A DNA stretch of 64,000 bases from Enchytraeus crypticus (GCA_905160935.1 CAJHZI010000241.1:319501-383500); one strand, 5' to 3'; positions 19,816-31,194 are shown, numbered from the stretch's first letter. A program made the numbers and translations. The notes: generated from the letters alone by a model not told the origin.

Positions 19816-20202
19816 GCCTAATTTCAGTCCTTTCTCCATTTTTTATTTAGATTGCCCAGTATTTGTTGATATTTATAGCGTGGGCCATACTTTGTGGTTG
19901 GTTTACACATGTATGCTATTGTGTATTTCTCAGAGTTTTAATTATAGTCAGGTTTCAGCAACACTCACTTAGGGATATGAATATTTCAATTATTGTTTGC
20001 GATATTTTTAGGCACGTTCTATATAACTCATTCCTCAAAAACTAAAGGCTACTTCCTTATGTTTACTTTTCGAGAATGTTGTTTAGATAAATTTCCATTC
20101 CAGAGTCATTGTTGGGAAACAGATAACAATATATAATAAACATGATCGATGTAGGCATAATATTAAAATAAGAGAATTCAATAAATATGACAAGAAATAG
20201 AA

Positions 20203-20412
20203 TAGAGAATTGGATAAGTCATTTTCTGAAAAGGGGCAATATAATGAAAGAGGTAATTGAAGGTAGAATGGAGCGGGAGAAGATTAAAGAAAGACTAAGA
20301 CTTGGAGTGCAGATGATTTAATAATTTTTTCTAAAGTTGGTGAGAAGAGAAAGACAGAGGATATAAATATGTAAATGTACCATGAAGCTGCCAATAGGCA
20401 GTATATTAGAGA
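20203..20412 (+). mobile_element. RTE-like LINE 3' end, degraded
   Basis: GAATTGGATAAGTCATTTTC, GAAAGAGGTAATTGAAGGTA and GAATGGAGCGGGAG, then ACCATGAAGCTGCCAATAGG and a GA tail. Confidence 0.68.
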
Positions 20413-20674
20413 GAAAAATAGTCTACTCTCACAGCATATAACTTTTTCTCATAGTTGATTTTTAATGCTATCTTCAAATATTTATTTCTCATGTCATAAC
20501 TTTTCTTTTTCAATATTTTAAATATGATATACGGTGTTCGTCGAACTAAATTAGAGCTAATATGAAGTTCATCTATTTTTGGGTTTTCAAAGAAATCTTC
20601 AAACAATTTATATTTATGTGTATGAGAGCATAAGTAGCTATGATTAATAAAAGGAGAAAGGCTGAAGAAGAGAG

Positions 20675-20722
20675 GTTAGAAGTCTTGTCCAATGTCCAAC
20701 CACATTGGACAAGACTTCTAAC
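20675..20722. repeat. Perfect hairpin, 21-bp arms, 6-base loop
   Basis: GTTAGAAGTCTTGTCCAATGT, loop CCAACC, then the exact reverse complement. An AT-rich flank and a SINE-A variant follow. Confidence 0.92.
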
Positions 20723-20743
20723 AATAGACTTTACAATAAAGGT

Positions 20744-20884
20744 TAAAGCCAAGTTTGATGTCAATTTTCCGCTCGATAGAATGTCAATGACTGGAGAGCT
20801 CTGGATTTAAACCCTGCACCTACTGATCCGCTACTGATCCGCTGCCGAACAACATGCCAACAAGCTACCGGCTCAGTCCAATGC
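20744..20884 (-). mobile_element. SINE-A, older variant
   Basis: GCCAAGTTTGATGTCAAT, CGCTCGATAGAATGTCAATG, AAACCCTGCACCTACTGATC. CTACTGATCCG is duplicated, then CTACCGGCTCAGTCC. Full length but diverged. Confidence 0.65.
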
Positions 20885-20909
20885 ATTAACGAATAACGCA
20901 CTTTTAGCT

Positions 20910-21160
20910 TATCTCTTTCTTAGTGCACTGACTACTGGCAGGTCCAAGGCATATAACGCCTCCATTCTTCTCTGTCTTTGGCTTTCATATTCATGTCCAC
21001 ATATGGGTGGATCTTTACATCATCTAACATTTATAAACTCAACCTGCATATGCCTCTATTTCCTTCATTCTGCCTTCTATGACTTCTTTTAGCAAACTTC
21101 CCCCCCCCCCCCTTAGAATGTGTCCTATCCAACTCTTCTTCCAATTTCTTAATGCATTTA
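20910..21160 (-). mobile_element. RTE-like LINE 3' end
   Basis: TTAGTGCACTGACTACTGGC, AACGCCTCCATTCTTCTCTG, TCTACATCATCTAAC-type text and TTCTATGACTTC, then TAGAATGTGTCCTATCCAAC. It contains an expanded C tract near 21104. Confidence 0.8.
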
Positions 21161-21177
21161 TCGCGATATTTTAGGTG

Positions 21178-21250
21178 GAAATGAAGAAGAGAGGCGAAGG
21201 ACATGTGGAGGAGTTAAATGTCATGGACCTGCCATTGGATTGCACACTGA
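21178..21250 (+). mobile_element. RTE-like LINE 3' tip, opposite strand
   Basis: GAAATGAAGAAGAGAGGCG and TCATGGACCTGCCATTGG, then GCACACTGAGAG. It faces the minus-strand LINE end just upstream. Confidence 0.6.
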
Positions 21251-21770
21251 GAGAATGCGGAAGAGATCTCTAGAGTTAAAAGATACTTCGGAAAAGTTTC
21301 TCTTTCCGGAGAAGTCTCTTTATTTCTTTAGCTCTCGCTTCTCTATCAATACAATATGTCACGCATTGGTCCAGCCTGCTAATTCTTCGGTAAACTTTTT
21401 GAAAATCGAACAAAACTGTTTTAGTTTTTCCTTAGAGTGATTTAACGATTCCCATCTTGTACAATTCTGTAGAGCTTCGAAAATTGCAAATGAAAGCGAG
21501 CAGATGTTCATGTCCCTAAAGTGCCAAATTGCATCATTTAACTCTGAATATTGAATTCTAAATGATGCTTTATAACAATTATATCTGTAATATGTTATCC
21601 ATAGCTTTCTAGCTAAAACTTGTAGCCAACAAAAAGCGCCATAGCTATCCAACTATATATAAGAAACAGATATTATTTTAATTAGTTTATATAAAGTTCA
21701 ATGAAGTTTGCAGCTATTTTCAGCTATTAGTAGCTTATGGATATATAATAGCTATAAGCCAATAATAATA

Positions 21771-22146
21771 CCCCGTGTTGTGCTCGGGTGTGGATGGACC
21801 ACTGCAGAATGGGGCAACCGCAAACAATCTGCCGCGTGTACGTAAGAGGCGACTAAAGGCAGGAGCTGAGGATGGCAAGAGGGGACCCATCTCACCATCA
21901 AATATTTTCCCCCAGGATTAAATGGTATTTAATCCATCTAACTGAGGAAATCAACGGGAAACCACCTCAGAAGCCATACTTTTCCCAAGCTATAGGCTAT
22001 ATAAGATATGGATAAGGCATAGTCTTTGTGAAAGGATTAACTTGTTGATCTAAGGAGTGCTCTTATGGAGCGAGAAAAAAGACTTTGAGTATGAATATAT
22101 ACCTTGAACCTGCCACTTGGCAGTGCACTGAAGAGAGAGAGAGAGA
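21771..22146 (+). mobile_element. SINE-C, full length, + strand
   Basis: Best-preserved copy. Head CCCCGTGTTGTGCTCGGG, GACCACTGCAGAATGGGGC, GAGGCGACTAAAGGCAGG, CCAGGATTAAATGG, CAGTGCACTGAAGAG and (GA)n. Length about 376. Confidence 0.9.
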
Positions 22147-22269
22147 AGCTAATAATAGCCGATATACAGCCTGTTGCCTTTAACTTCTATATACTAATAA
22201 TAATTATAATTATTATTATTATTATTATAACCATAATATAAAAGAATAATAGTAATAATAATAACAATA

Positions 22270-22320
22270 ATAAAGGTTTAACGTCTGTTTCCTCATCCAA
22301 GAATGATGTCAGGGACGTAT
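22270..22320 (-). mobile_element. Short element tail with (AAT)n
   Basis: AAAGGTTTAACGTCTGTTTC, CTCATCC and GATGTCAGGGACG, preceded by (AAT)n. Same tail type as at 1-54 and 47798-47868. Confidence 0.5.
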
Positions 22321-22616
22321 AGTCTATGTGTAGTCTTCAACTAGACTATACAGTAGTTTTTAGCCTTTTTTCCTTACAACCTGAGACATCGGAGACGTCT
22401 CATCATCTTAAAAATTACATCCTGTTCATCTGTCAAGCACTTTACCACTTCATCACGGTACGGGTAGGCCTACTGAGCTCTACAGTATTACGTGAATCCA
22501 CAAAGGAAATCCTTATTATTTCTAAGAGATTATTCTATATTCTGCGTACAATTGTATTGAATCAGATTATCTTAGCTATTCATCTCCTACACAGTGTAGT
22601 AAGCTATTGGTTTACT

Positions 22617-22757
22617 GGCTGGAGCCAGTGGCGACATCGGTAAGATACTCGACCGCGGATCAGTATGTGCGGGGTTCAAATCCTGGGCTCGCCCGTCCCT
22701 GGCATCGCTTTCGAGTGAGGAAACTGACGTTAACCTTAGCTTTACCAGCTTTACTCC
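22617..22757 (+). mobile_element. SINE-A, best + strand copy
   Basis: An A-box-like TGGCGACATCGG lies at 22629-22640 and a B-box GGTTCAAATCC at 22673-22683, spaced as in a tRNA promoter. The tail is TCGAGTGAGGAAACTGACG, TTAACCTTAGC and TTTACCAGC. This is the reference copy for the family here. Confidence 0.9.
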
Positions 22758-22759
22758 CA

Positions 22760-23958
22760 ATTGACTTGACTCATTTATTAAAAATATATTTATTCTCTTG
22801 AAAAGAGGTGTTAATTGAACTTGAAGATTAGTTACTTTTATATTACGATCGTCATAAGATGGCTAGTAAATTCAGTGAAAATTTAATTCAGGGAACTAGA
22901 AGAATGCCCTCATAGTTAGAGATTGTCAAAGGGAATTTTGCATTAGCCCTCTCACTTGATGGTGCACTAACGAGAGAGGAGAAATAGACATAGGTAGATA
23001 GACAGATAGATAGGTAGAGAAAGAGAGAGAGAGGGAAAAGAAATAGTTGTAGAAGAGGAGAATATAAAATGACTGAGATTGGTGTATCCGATGAACTGCC
23101 ACTCCAGTGCTTGTGTTGATGTCATCAGTGTTAATGACCTCCACAACTCTCTTCTATCTGCTATCTCCTCCCTTCCTCTAACTTGAGCAGTATTTCATAA
23201 TTATTCCATCATTCAGACAAAGAATTCCTAATCCAAGGGATTTAAAAGATGTGGCCGGAATATCCGTACCACTGATAATCTCTCAGCCAATGCGATTTAT
23301 CTTTTCCATAATTTACATTTACAGTGTATGTGGAATTAACTACGACAAAGTCACACAACACTATGTTAAGAAAACTACCGTATCGTTCGCTTTATTGGCT
23401 TAGAGTCCCACTTAAGTTAAATCGAGGCTAATTAAACTCTTCTATAAGAATTGTATTAACCAAACCCTGTGGTAAATACAATTGTTCTCATTACACTTTT
23501 TTCCTCGATCATGCTTTTCTTCTGTTAATGTCTTAATTGTTTGTATTAACATATTTTTGAAATTTGGTTTTATCTTGCTTCAGATTCATTATGTTTTTGC
23601 CATTAATTTGCAAAGCGATTTTGGCATTCTTACTTTTGCACTATTTGATTTCTTACTTAGTATTGAAGGTGTTTTATGAATTTTAAAGTGAGTCATGTTG
23701 CTAAGTTTTAAGATATCTCGCAGTGTTACCAACTATGAACATTTTCTGCAAAATGTAGTTCATTTAATTTAAGCACTGGTAGAAAATGTTCAATGGATTC
23801 GACTTTAGCCCAGGACTGACTGACAACCAGCGATAAGATTCTTGAAGCCCGATGTGTGACGACCTAGGATATACAATAGTCTGGAATACTCGCCTACGTC
23901 CATATTTTAATGCTACAATTACAATTAGATATATACATATATTTGTCTTATATATTTA

Positions 23959-24013
<55 letters not shown>

Positions 24014-24150
24014 GGATATTAGGCATTGACTTTGACCCAACTAAAGATTAGACTTAGATTTATAGTTTTCTAATTATTTACGTAGATCTTTGCAGGTATT
24101 ATGATTGCTTATCCAGAGACAATGAGATGGATGGATGGATGACAATGCCA
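22760..24150. other. No gene seen
   Basis: AT-rich DNA with a short LINE-tip-like fragment near 22930-22980, GATA/GA-rich bases 22985-23040 and a (TA)n tract. No supported coding sequence. Confidence 0.6.
23930..24008. repeat. (TA)n microsatellite
   Basis: Pure TA for over 40 bases. Confidence 0.9.
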
Positions 24151-24156
24151 AATCAA

Positions 24157-24288
24157 AAGCCAAGTTTAACGCCAATTTCCTTCTTGATCTTCATGTCAAT
24201 AACGAGATGAGCACTGGATTTGAAATCTAAACCTACTTATCCGCTTGCGAACAGCATACCAGCATGACACCTGCTAGCGGAAAGTTAG
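24157..24288 (-). mobile_element. SINE-A, older variant
   Basis: GCCAAGTTTAACGCCAAT, CATGTCAATAACGAG, GCACTGGATTTGAAATC and CTTATCCGCTTGCG. Diverged; a younger SINE-A lies 60 bases downstream. Confidence 0.6.
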
Positions 24289-24349
24289 AGAGGCCTCTAA
24301 CATCGCCTTTGATTGAAAGAGGACATTATATCTCCAATGGTTGATGTAA

Positions 24350-24495
24350 AAAGCTGGTAAAGCTAATGTTACCATCAGTTTCCTCACTCGAAAGCGATTT
24401 CAGTGACGGGCGAGCCCAGGATTTGAATCCCGCACACACTGATCCGCGGTCGAGTATCTTAACGACTTCGTCACTTGCTCTAGCCAGTTTAATCT
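24350..24495 (-). mobile_element. SINE-A
   Basis: AAAGCTGGTAAAGCTAATG, CCTCACTCGAAAGCGA, GATTTGAATCCCGCACACAC and GCGGTCGAGTATCTTAACGA. Full length. Confidence 0.88.
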
Positions 24496-25129
24496 ACAAC
24501 GTATTCTTACTAATCAACGTAATCATAGTAATCTACAACGTGTACCTGCTCGAATATCACACCACTGAATGCCACAGGAAGAATGTTACTACCGGTTCAT
24601 CCTACATCCATGATAACGATTGAAACATACTTGACGGATCAAGAACAGCTTTCAGTGAATGGCTCGATTTCTTTGATATACTGATGGCAGTACTGATAAC
24701 ATCTCTTCTGGTGACATCGATAGAGGCTCGAGTCTTAATGCAGTCGACTCAAGTTCAATTCTCAGTGGAGCAGAGAGTTAGTTGAAGTGTAAGTAAAAAT
24801 ATGATGCGAAGATTAACCCGTCATATTACAGCTACGGACCATTTAAGACGTTTCCAAGTCAACTCCGCTCACTTAGCTTAAAAATGGTTAAGGTAGGTGT
24901 AAATTTATTGCAAATAGGTGGGTAGTGGAGGAAACAGTGAAGTGGAAAGATCTGTAGGAAAACCGAGACAGAGCATGGTAGATAATTATCGGTGCAATTA
25001 TAATTTTACTAATTAATATAGGTGTATATAAATAAAGAGGAAATCGGAGATAAAGATTTAAGACATAAACTATTACAGTTTCTACGAACTCAATTTAATC
25101 GTACTCAATTTAATCGTACTCAATTTAAT

Positions 25130-25266
25130 CGTACTGGCTGGAGCCAGTGGAGATGTCGGTAAGTTATTCGACCGCGGATCAGTATGTGCGGGGTTCATAT
25201 CCTGGGCCCACACGTCACTGACATCGCTTTCGAGTGAGTAAACTGACGTTAACATTAGCTTTTTAT
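25130..25266 (+). mobile_element. SINE-A
   Basis: TGGCTGGAGCCAGTGG, TCGACCGCGGATCAGTATG, GGGTTCATATCCTGGG, GAGTGAGTAAACTGACG and TTAACATTAGC. It is preceded by three copies of the 15-bp CAATTTAATCGTACT. Confidence 0.88.
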
Positions 25267-25917
25267 AAATCAAACCAACGCAATTAAAATCTATAGTTCA
25301 ATAACTACAAGTTTAGAAAGCTTTCAAATATTGGCAAAGCTTTTGAAGTAAAACTCTAATCTTCGTCTAATTAAGCCGTTTAAGAGCAATCCGTTTCATA
25401 GAAATTGAGAAAATTGCTATTTAAACATACAGTGTTTGCCTAAAAGGTTATTTATCATAGTAGAAATGTACCTGTAAGATATTATAATGCAGAAGGCACT
25501 TAAATATTTGAAGCTTTAAAGCAAGTTTTTGGATTTAGTAGCTTAACTTTTCTCTCATGTGCTCTGTTAAAATGACAAGTTCCCGGTAACTATTCGCAGT
25601 CTGCTTTCACATTCCTGAAGTATCATTCCTTTATTCAACAGTTTTATGTTGTCGCGGTCTAGGCCATGCCTAGATGATCTTAAATGGGATAGGACTGCAT
25701 AGTATATAAACGTCCATATAACTCTCTTGTTTTAAACTGAACCGGTTGATAAACCTACAGTTTGGAGCAGTGAACAGTAGGCAAACAATCAAGTAATAAA
25801 ACGTAATATTTGAACTAACACGAATGCACATAGTATACAATTGATTTCACTTGATAAGCTGTTGTATCTTTACTGGGCTATTTTTTCTAATTAATGATGA
25901 AAACCACACATACACAC

Positions 25918-26172
25918 AATGGCGAATCAAGGGGGTGCGGGGGCGGGCTTTAGCCCAAAATGTCGTCATTACCCACAGCCCGTTTAGCCCCCTGTAGCAA
26001 AAGATCTTGACTTTTTTCCTTCTCGTCAGCCCCCCTCCCCCCTGTGGATAGTATAGATCCTCTAAAATGATTGTGCCCTTTTCTTGAAATGAATGTGGAA
26101 CAAATGTGGTCCAAGTAACCCAAAAAGATTTTGAGCCCCCTCTTGAAAAATTTCTAGATCCCCTGACACACA
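25918..26172. mobile_element. Possible MITE / short DNA element with GC-rich ends
   Basis: Bounded by TGGCGAATCAAGGGGGTGCG on the left and GAAAAATTTCTAGATCCCCTG on the right, which resemble inverted ends of the TGGCGGATCCAGG...CCTGGATCCGCCA kind common in invertebrate repeats. The inside has C-rich tracts (AGCCCCCCTCCCCCCTG). The frames it opens are not protein-like. Confidence 0.45.
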
Positions 26173-26609
26173 CACATTTCTGTCAAGAATTACGATGCCT
26201 GCTGCTGTAATTAATTATTAAATGTCATCGACCGAACATGCAATGTGTGCATTGATGTTAAATGTCGTAAACACTGGGCTATCTCTGATGTACGTAACAT
26301 GCTTATCTGATTCCACATCGCACTCAACTGCAGCTGTAAAATATAAAATGTTCTACTTTTAAACGATAATTGACTGATCATGAAGCAGTATCTGAAATAA
26401 GCAAATACAGCTATGCTAGACTGAAGCAGTGGTAGAAACAGTGCTCTGATAGTGTCGTATTCAGGTTTTTAGTTCAGTTAATCGCTTATTTAGTTAAGGT
26501 AGGTATGTTTCTGTAGAAAAAAGTAGTTTAAATAGCATTTCAATTATACACTGTCGTTCTTACTCATTTTCGTAGGCGGCGGAATCTCCATGCAAATGGA
26601 AGAGAAATG

Positions 26610-26752
26610 TAAAAGCTGGTAAAGCTAAGGTTAACGTCAGTGTCCTCACTCGAAAGCGCTGTCATTGATGGGCGAACCCAGGATTTGAACCCCGTATATA
26701 CTGATCCGCGGTCGAGTATCTTACCGACTTCGCCACTAGCTCTAGCCTGTCC
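26610..26752 (-). mobile_element. SINE-A
   Basis: AAAGCTGGTAAAGCTAAGG, CCTCACTCGAAAGCGC, GGATTTGAACCCCGTATATA and GCGGTCGAGTATCTTACCGA to CACTAGCTCTAGCC. Full length. Confidence 0.88.
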
Positions 26753-27070
26753 TTAAAATGCGGGCAATGTAGGGCAAGGTGGGTGGGCAAGGCCTCTTCT
26801 TTCTTCTTTTCATCGTCTCATCCCGTACCCACCCTCACATCCTTAACTCCTTATCTTTCCCTCCCCTCCTCATTCTCTAATTGATGAAATTCTGTTAACC
26901 GAAATATGCTCTGTTAATTTAGAATTTTATTAACTAGTAATTGGGCTGAATTTTAACTAGTAAATATGCTGAATTTAGCAGTTTAACCGAATTGTCCCAA
27001 TGTACATCAGAAGATGTTAATGTCTATGAAAATGGCTTTAAATATTTTCTTGCAGACCCAAAAAGTGGCA

Positions 27071-27157
27071 GGGCAAGAGATAGGGCGTGCCCACAAGAGA
27101 TAGGGCTTGCCCACAAGAGAAAGGGCTTACCCACAAGAGATAGGGCGTGCCCATAAG
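27071..27157 (+). repeat. 20-bp tandem repeat, about four units
   Basis: Units of CAAGAGATAGGGCTTGCCCA in register over 87 bases with a few substitutions. Confidence 0.88.
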
Positions 27158-27719
27158 GACCACAAAGTGGCTCGTCTTGCTCAACGGGCTCTGTCGTCAA
27201 TACACATGTTGAATATATAGTTTAGCGAACGCCCCTCCTAATTAATTATAATTTTATTTTTAATTAAAAATAATTGCTAAATTGATAGTTAAATTATTAA
27301 TAATTTTAGAATTGATAAAGAGAGACAGAGAGATTGATGTTACAACTGTCATCTACCACAAAATTCATCCACCAATCAGTCAATCATTGAATCAATCAAT
27401 CAATCAATTATACTTTAATTGACGTTCGGTTCTCATCAGGAAGTAGCGTCACATTCATTCTAGTTTATTGATATTGTCTCTATTATACAATAAAATACAA
27501 TGTAATACTATATCTAAGTTGAGGTTCAACTTCCGGTTTCTTGTCCTAGGCTAATATCAGGCACGTCGAATAATTAACAATTAGAGATATTTAGGAAGTT
27601 GTGATATGATCTTTCAATTTGTGCAGCCTAACTAATTTTATTGGTGAAATGAATAAATAAATAAAACCAATGTGTGCTTATCTACATACAAGCACTGTTG
27701 TTTGTAATACTTTGTGTAG

Positions 27720-27960
27720 AGCATAGGCCCGGGTGGGCTGCTAATGTACGCTCGATATGAACGCTATTGAACTGTTTGAACGCAGCGTAGCCGTGTTACA
27801 GAGACCAGAGCCGCTAGTAGCCGAGTAGACAATACTAGACACCTAGGTGCTGGCTCAGTTGTCATTCGCATTCTGTAACCCGTGTCTATTAGGTACATCT
27901 GTCTGTTGAAATATTATAGACTTTTTGCGTAGAGAAACCATTTGCCGTGGAAACTTTTTA
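27720..27960 (+). promoter_or_regulatory. Possible promoter / non-coding first exon (weak)
   Basis: This stretch is richer in G+C and CG pairs than its AT-rich surroundings (CGCAGCGTAGCCGTG, GAGCCGCTAGTAGCCGAG). It contains no SINE or LINE family I recognise and no coding frame. It could be a promoter and first non-coding exon for the serotonin receptor 14.5 kb downstream. Inference only. Confidence 0.2.
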
Positions 27961-29040
27961 TGTTATCGTATGTTAAAGGTATAGTTATTAGGTATGCTAC
28001 TTTATATATGAGTGAATATTTCTTTATATTGCTTATGGATTGACTAGCACTTTATGCAGTATTACTTCAATTGATTGATTCTAAAGAAGTTAATTGACTG
28101 ATGGGCTTCGAGTTATTGCAATAAATCTACCAATCTCGAATTCATCAATTGAATAACCCCATTTATATAAAAGGTGAAGTTGCTTTTATATTTTGAAATA
28201 TGGCTTCATGGATAGTTTTTTGTTGCATTCCTAAGACTCCGTCTATTCGCCTCTTACTCTTATATTACGCTCGCTACATTCTGTTACTACTTAACGTAAA
28301 AGAATAATCTGATTGTTTGAAGTTTTTATAGTAAGAATAGCCCAATTTGTAGGTAATTAACTTTTATAGAAGAAATCATGGTTATGATAATATAAGTCTT
28401 TTCCACGTGAAAATTTACTTTAACATTGCTAGTTTACATGATTGGTTTCATATTTAACTGTATTCTATATGATATAGTCAAGAATTTAGACTATGTTACA
28501 AGTGAAAACATAAAGTTACTTACAAAATTATCTAACAGAGCAATTATTTTTATTTTATTTTACAGCTATAAAATCAGTAAGCCTTTTACTGCACTAAATG
28601 TTTGATTTGCCTAGTTTTGGTTTTTCAATAATAACTACTTTCAAACTGGGATCAAGTTCTATTGAACAAGTTGATTAACGCAACTTATTTTGTTTCAAAT
28701 TCTAGTATAGAATTTTATTCATGCACTTTATTTGCAATGCTAGAAAAGGCCAGTTTAATAACTCCATATTTCTGCCGAGACATACAAACGTGATTTAAAT
28801 TAAAACTGTTTCGAATAATAATTTCACATTAAATTTATGAAAATTATAAATGAATGAACGATTCATAGCGAACGAAGTAAATAAGTCCAGCATTAGAACA
28901 TTCAAAAAGTATCAAAAAGTCTGAAATCTTTGTACCGTTCAACACCGTGTTTCTTATATGGTTAAGTTTGGCTTAACAATTTTTGTTTGTATCTTAAGTA
29001 AATTAATGGCTTTAATTTTTTATTAATAGCAAACATATCG
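27960..29040. other. No gene seen
   Basis: Plain AT-rich sequence without recognised repeats or coding frames. Confidence 0.6.
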
Positions 29041-29043
29041 TTT

Positions 29044-29281
29044 TCCGTGTAGTGTCCGGGTTGCTGAAGAATAGACAAGCCGTAGAAGGCACGCTTCGTA
29101 AAGGGTGATAAGGCATCAAAATTCAAACCAACGTCACAACGTCACAAATTATGTTGATAATGGTCTGGGCTTCAGAATTTCCTACAATTTTTTAACCAAA
29201 GAAACTATTCGTATCCCGATCCAAGGTAAACTGAGATTCAAAGGAAGATGACGATGATGATGATGATGATGGTGATGATGA
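29044..29281 (+). mobile_element. SINE-B copy, diverged
   Basis: Head CCGTGTAGTGTCCGGGTTG, body TTCAAACCAACGTCA, tail CTGAGATTCAAAGGAAGATG then (GAT)n. Full length but older than the 41.3-kb copy. Confidence 0.75.
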
Positions 29282-29837
29282 GAAAACATAATGTGTAGCT
29301 CTTTAAAATAGAAACACTATGATCACTTTAGCAGTCCTGTTGTACTTAGCTGGAACTCTCTTAATAAGAGCAACTGTGCTTCGAGATTACTCAATGATAA
29401 ATGCTTTAGTACTGCTTCCTATCATTTCATATGGGTTCACATACACACTGTAGCATCACATAGCTTCGCATAAACCTACAAAATTCATATTAATTCACAT
29501 AGATGTGCGATTTTAAAATGAGATAGACAGTAGCCAGGAATATAATTACGAAATTAGTATTTAACAAATTATGTATTTCATTTATTAAGGAGTGTTTAAT
29601 GATTTTAAAGGACCAGTTGTAGAAAAGATTTACATAGATGATAAATTTAAAACTCTACTAATCGTTAACTTCAGAAGCCTACACATTATAAAGCTCATTC
29701 ACAAACTCATCAAAATCACTATATTTATGATGACAAACAAAAAATGATTTTATGCCATTTTTTCTCAAAGTGAACGATATATCCAACCCTGGAAGTGGCA
29801 ACGAGAAGTAAGTGGTCGTTGCTGTCGGCTCCAAAAA

Positions 29838-29896
29838 AAACCTCATTGACGTCCCTGACATTGCCTTATGACGAGGAACCGGACGTTAAATTCTTA
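29838..29896 (+). mobile_element. Short element tail
   Basis: GACGTCCCTGACATTGCC, GACGAGGAACCGGACG and TTAAATTCTTATTGATTG. It is an inverted near-copy of bases 1-54, 29.8 kb away. Confidence 0.5.
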
Positions 29897-30058
29897 TTGA
29901 TTGATTGATTGATAGGGGAGGGGGTGCGATGAGATATGGCAATGGAGCGGCTATTTATTTATTATAATACTTGGGGTTAGGAGTGAGGTTGCACAAATGA
30001 CCCCTGAGTGTACAGAGAAGATTAGCGAGTGTTAGAATTATTACTAATTATTAATGTG

Positions 30059-30162
30059 CTGAACGCTAGTGTACTGATCGCTAATGTACTAGTGTACTGA
30101 ACGCTAGTGTACTGATCGCTAATGTACTGAACGCTAATATACTAGTCTGCTGAAAGCTAATG
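30059..30162 (+). repeat. 15-bp tandem repeat
   Basis: Alternating units CTGAACGCTAGTGTA and CTGATCGCTAATGTA, about six to seven copies with one short unit. Confidence 0.82.
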
Positions 30163-30682
30163 AAGCAATAACTTAATAATTTACGTTGGAGAGAATTTCT
30201 TGTATTTCAAAAGAAACTCATCCAAAACAGGTGGTTAAAAATATATAAATTAGACCTATGTAAAAGATTATAGTGGTACAAATTATCTAAAAGTGAGCGA
30301 TATTTAAAGTTTTCAAACCAGTATTTCAAAATAAAATTTTTTGTCTTTACCCAAGAATGTACAAATAGACGCGTATATATTCAGCGAGCTAAGACGGGAA
30401 AGATCATGTATTTGGATGGATAGAAAAAAATGAATTCATTGCATTTTTCTTTAAGGAATTCTGTTTATGAAGCAACCAGACAGACAATATTAATATTTCC
30501 GTTAGATATTCTTTCAGATCATAGAACATATTCTTCTGTACCTGTATTCTTCTTAGCCTATATTCTTCGGCTGGAGTTATGAAGGCATATCGCCTGTTAT
30601 GAGTGTACATGTCTATCATTGGTAGTCCCATGTGAAACAATTCCTGTACATTTCTGTATCGGTTGCTTTCACTCTTCATATC

Positions 30683-30736
30683 TACATCGCTTTCGAGTGA
30701 GGAAACTGACGTTTGTATTAGCTTTACTAGCTTTCC
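30683..30736 (+). mobile_element. SINE-A tail fragment
   Basis: Only CATCGCTTTCGAGTGAGG, AAACTGACGTT and AGCTTTACTAGCTTT remain, the 3' third of SINE-A. Confidence 0.7.
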
Positions 30737-31074
30737 ATATAATATATACGTTACCAAACCGTCCAATACGTCTCTCTTCTTTCTTGCTTTTACAGTCAAC
30801 GACTAAATCACAGCCGTCCATCCCACATGGAGCAACGACGCATGCTTTAAGCCGTCTAGCTAACAATGTGAAATTCTTCACTAGGCCTACCCTATCAATT
30901 TTTGTAGCTTGGTACTTTTTTCCACTTCCCCATATTAATGAAGAATGTTGCACTCTTTTCCAAGGATGCAGCTGGCGTCGTTGGTAACATTCTGTGAACG
31001 CCAGTGGTCATAATTAGGCCTATGTATTATAGGCCTACAGAAATGTTTAAATATGCATTTATAGCAATATACAT

Positions 31075-31153
31075 AAATAAATATACACATACATATACAT
31101 ACACATGTATATGTATGCATAAATACATTTATATATATTTATATACATGTATA

Positions 31154-31194
<41 letters not shown>

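Noticed and set aside
25847-26173. 108-codon minus frame resembling a Gly/Arg-rich protein
   Set aside because: It lies in a GC-rich repeat with transposon-like ends and shows no domain.
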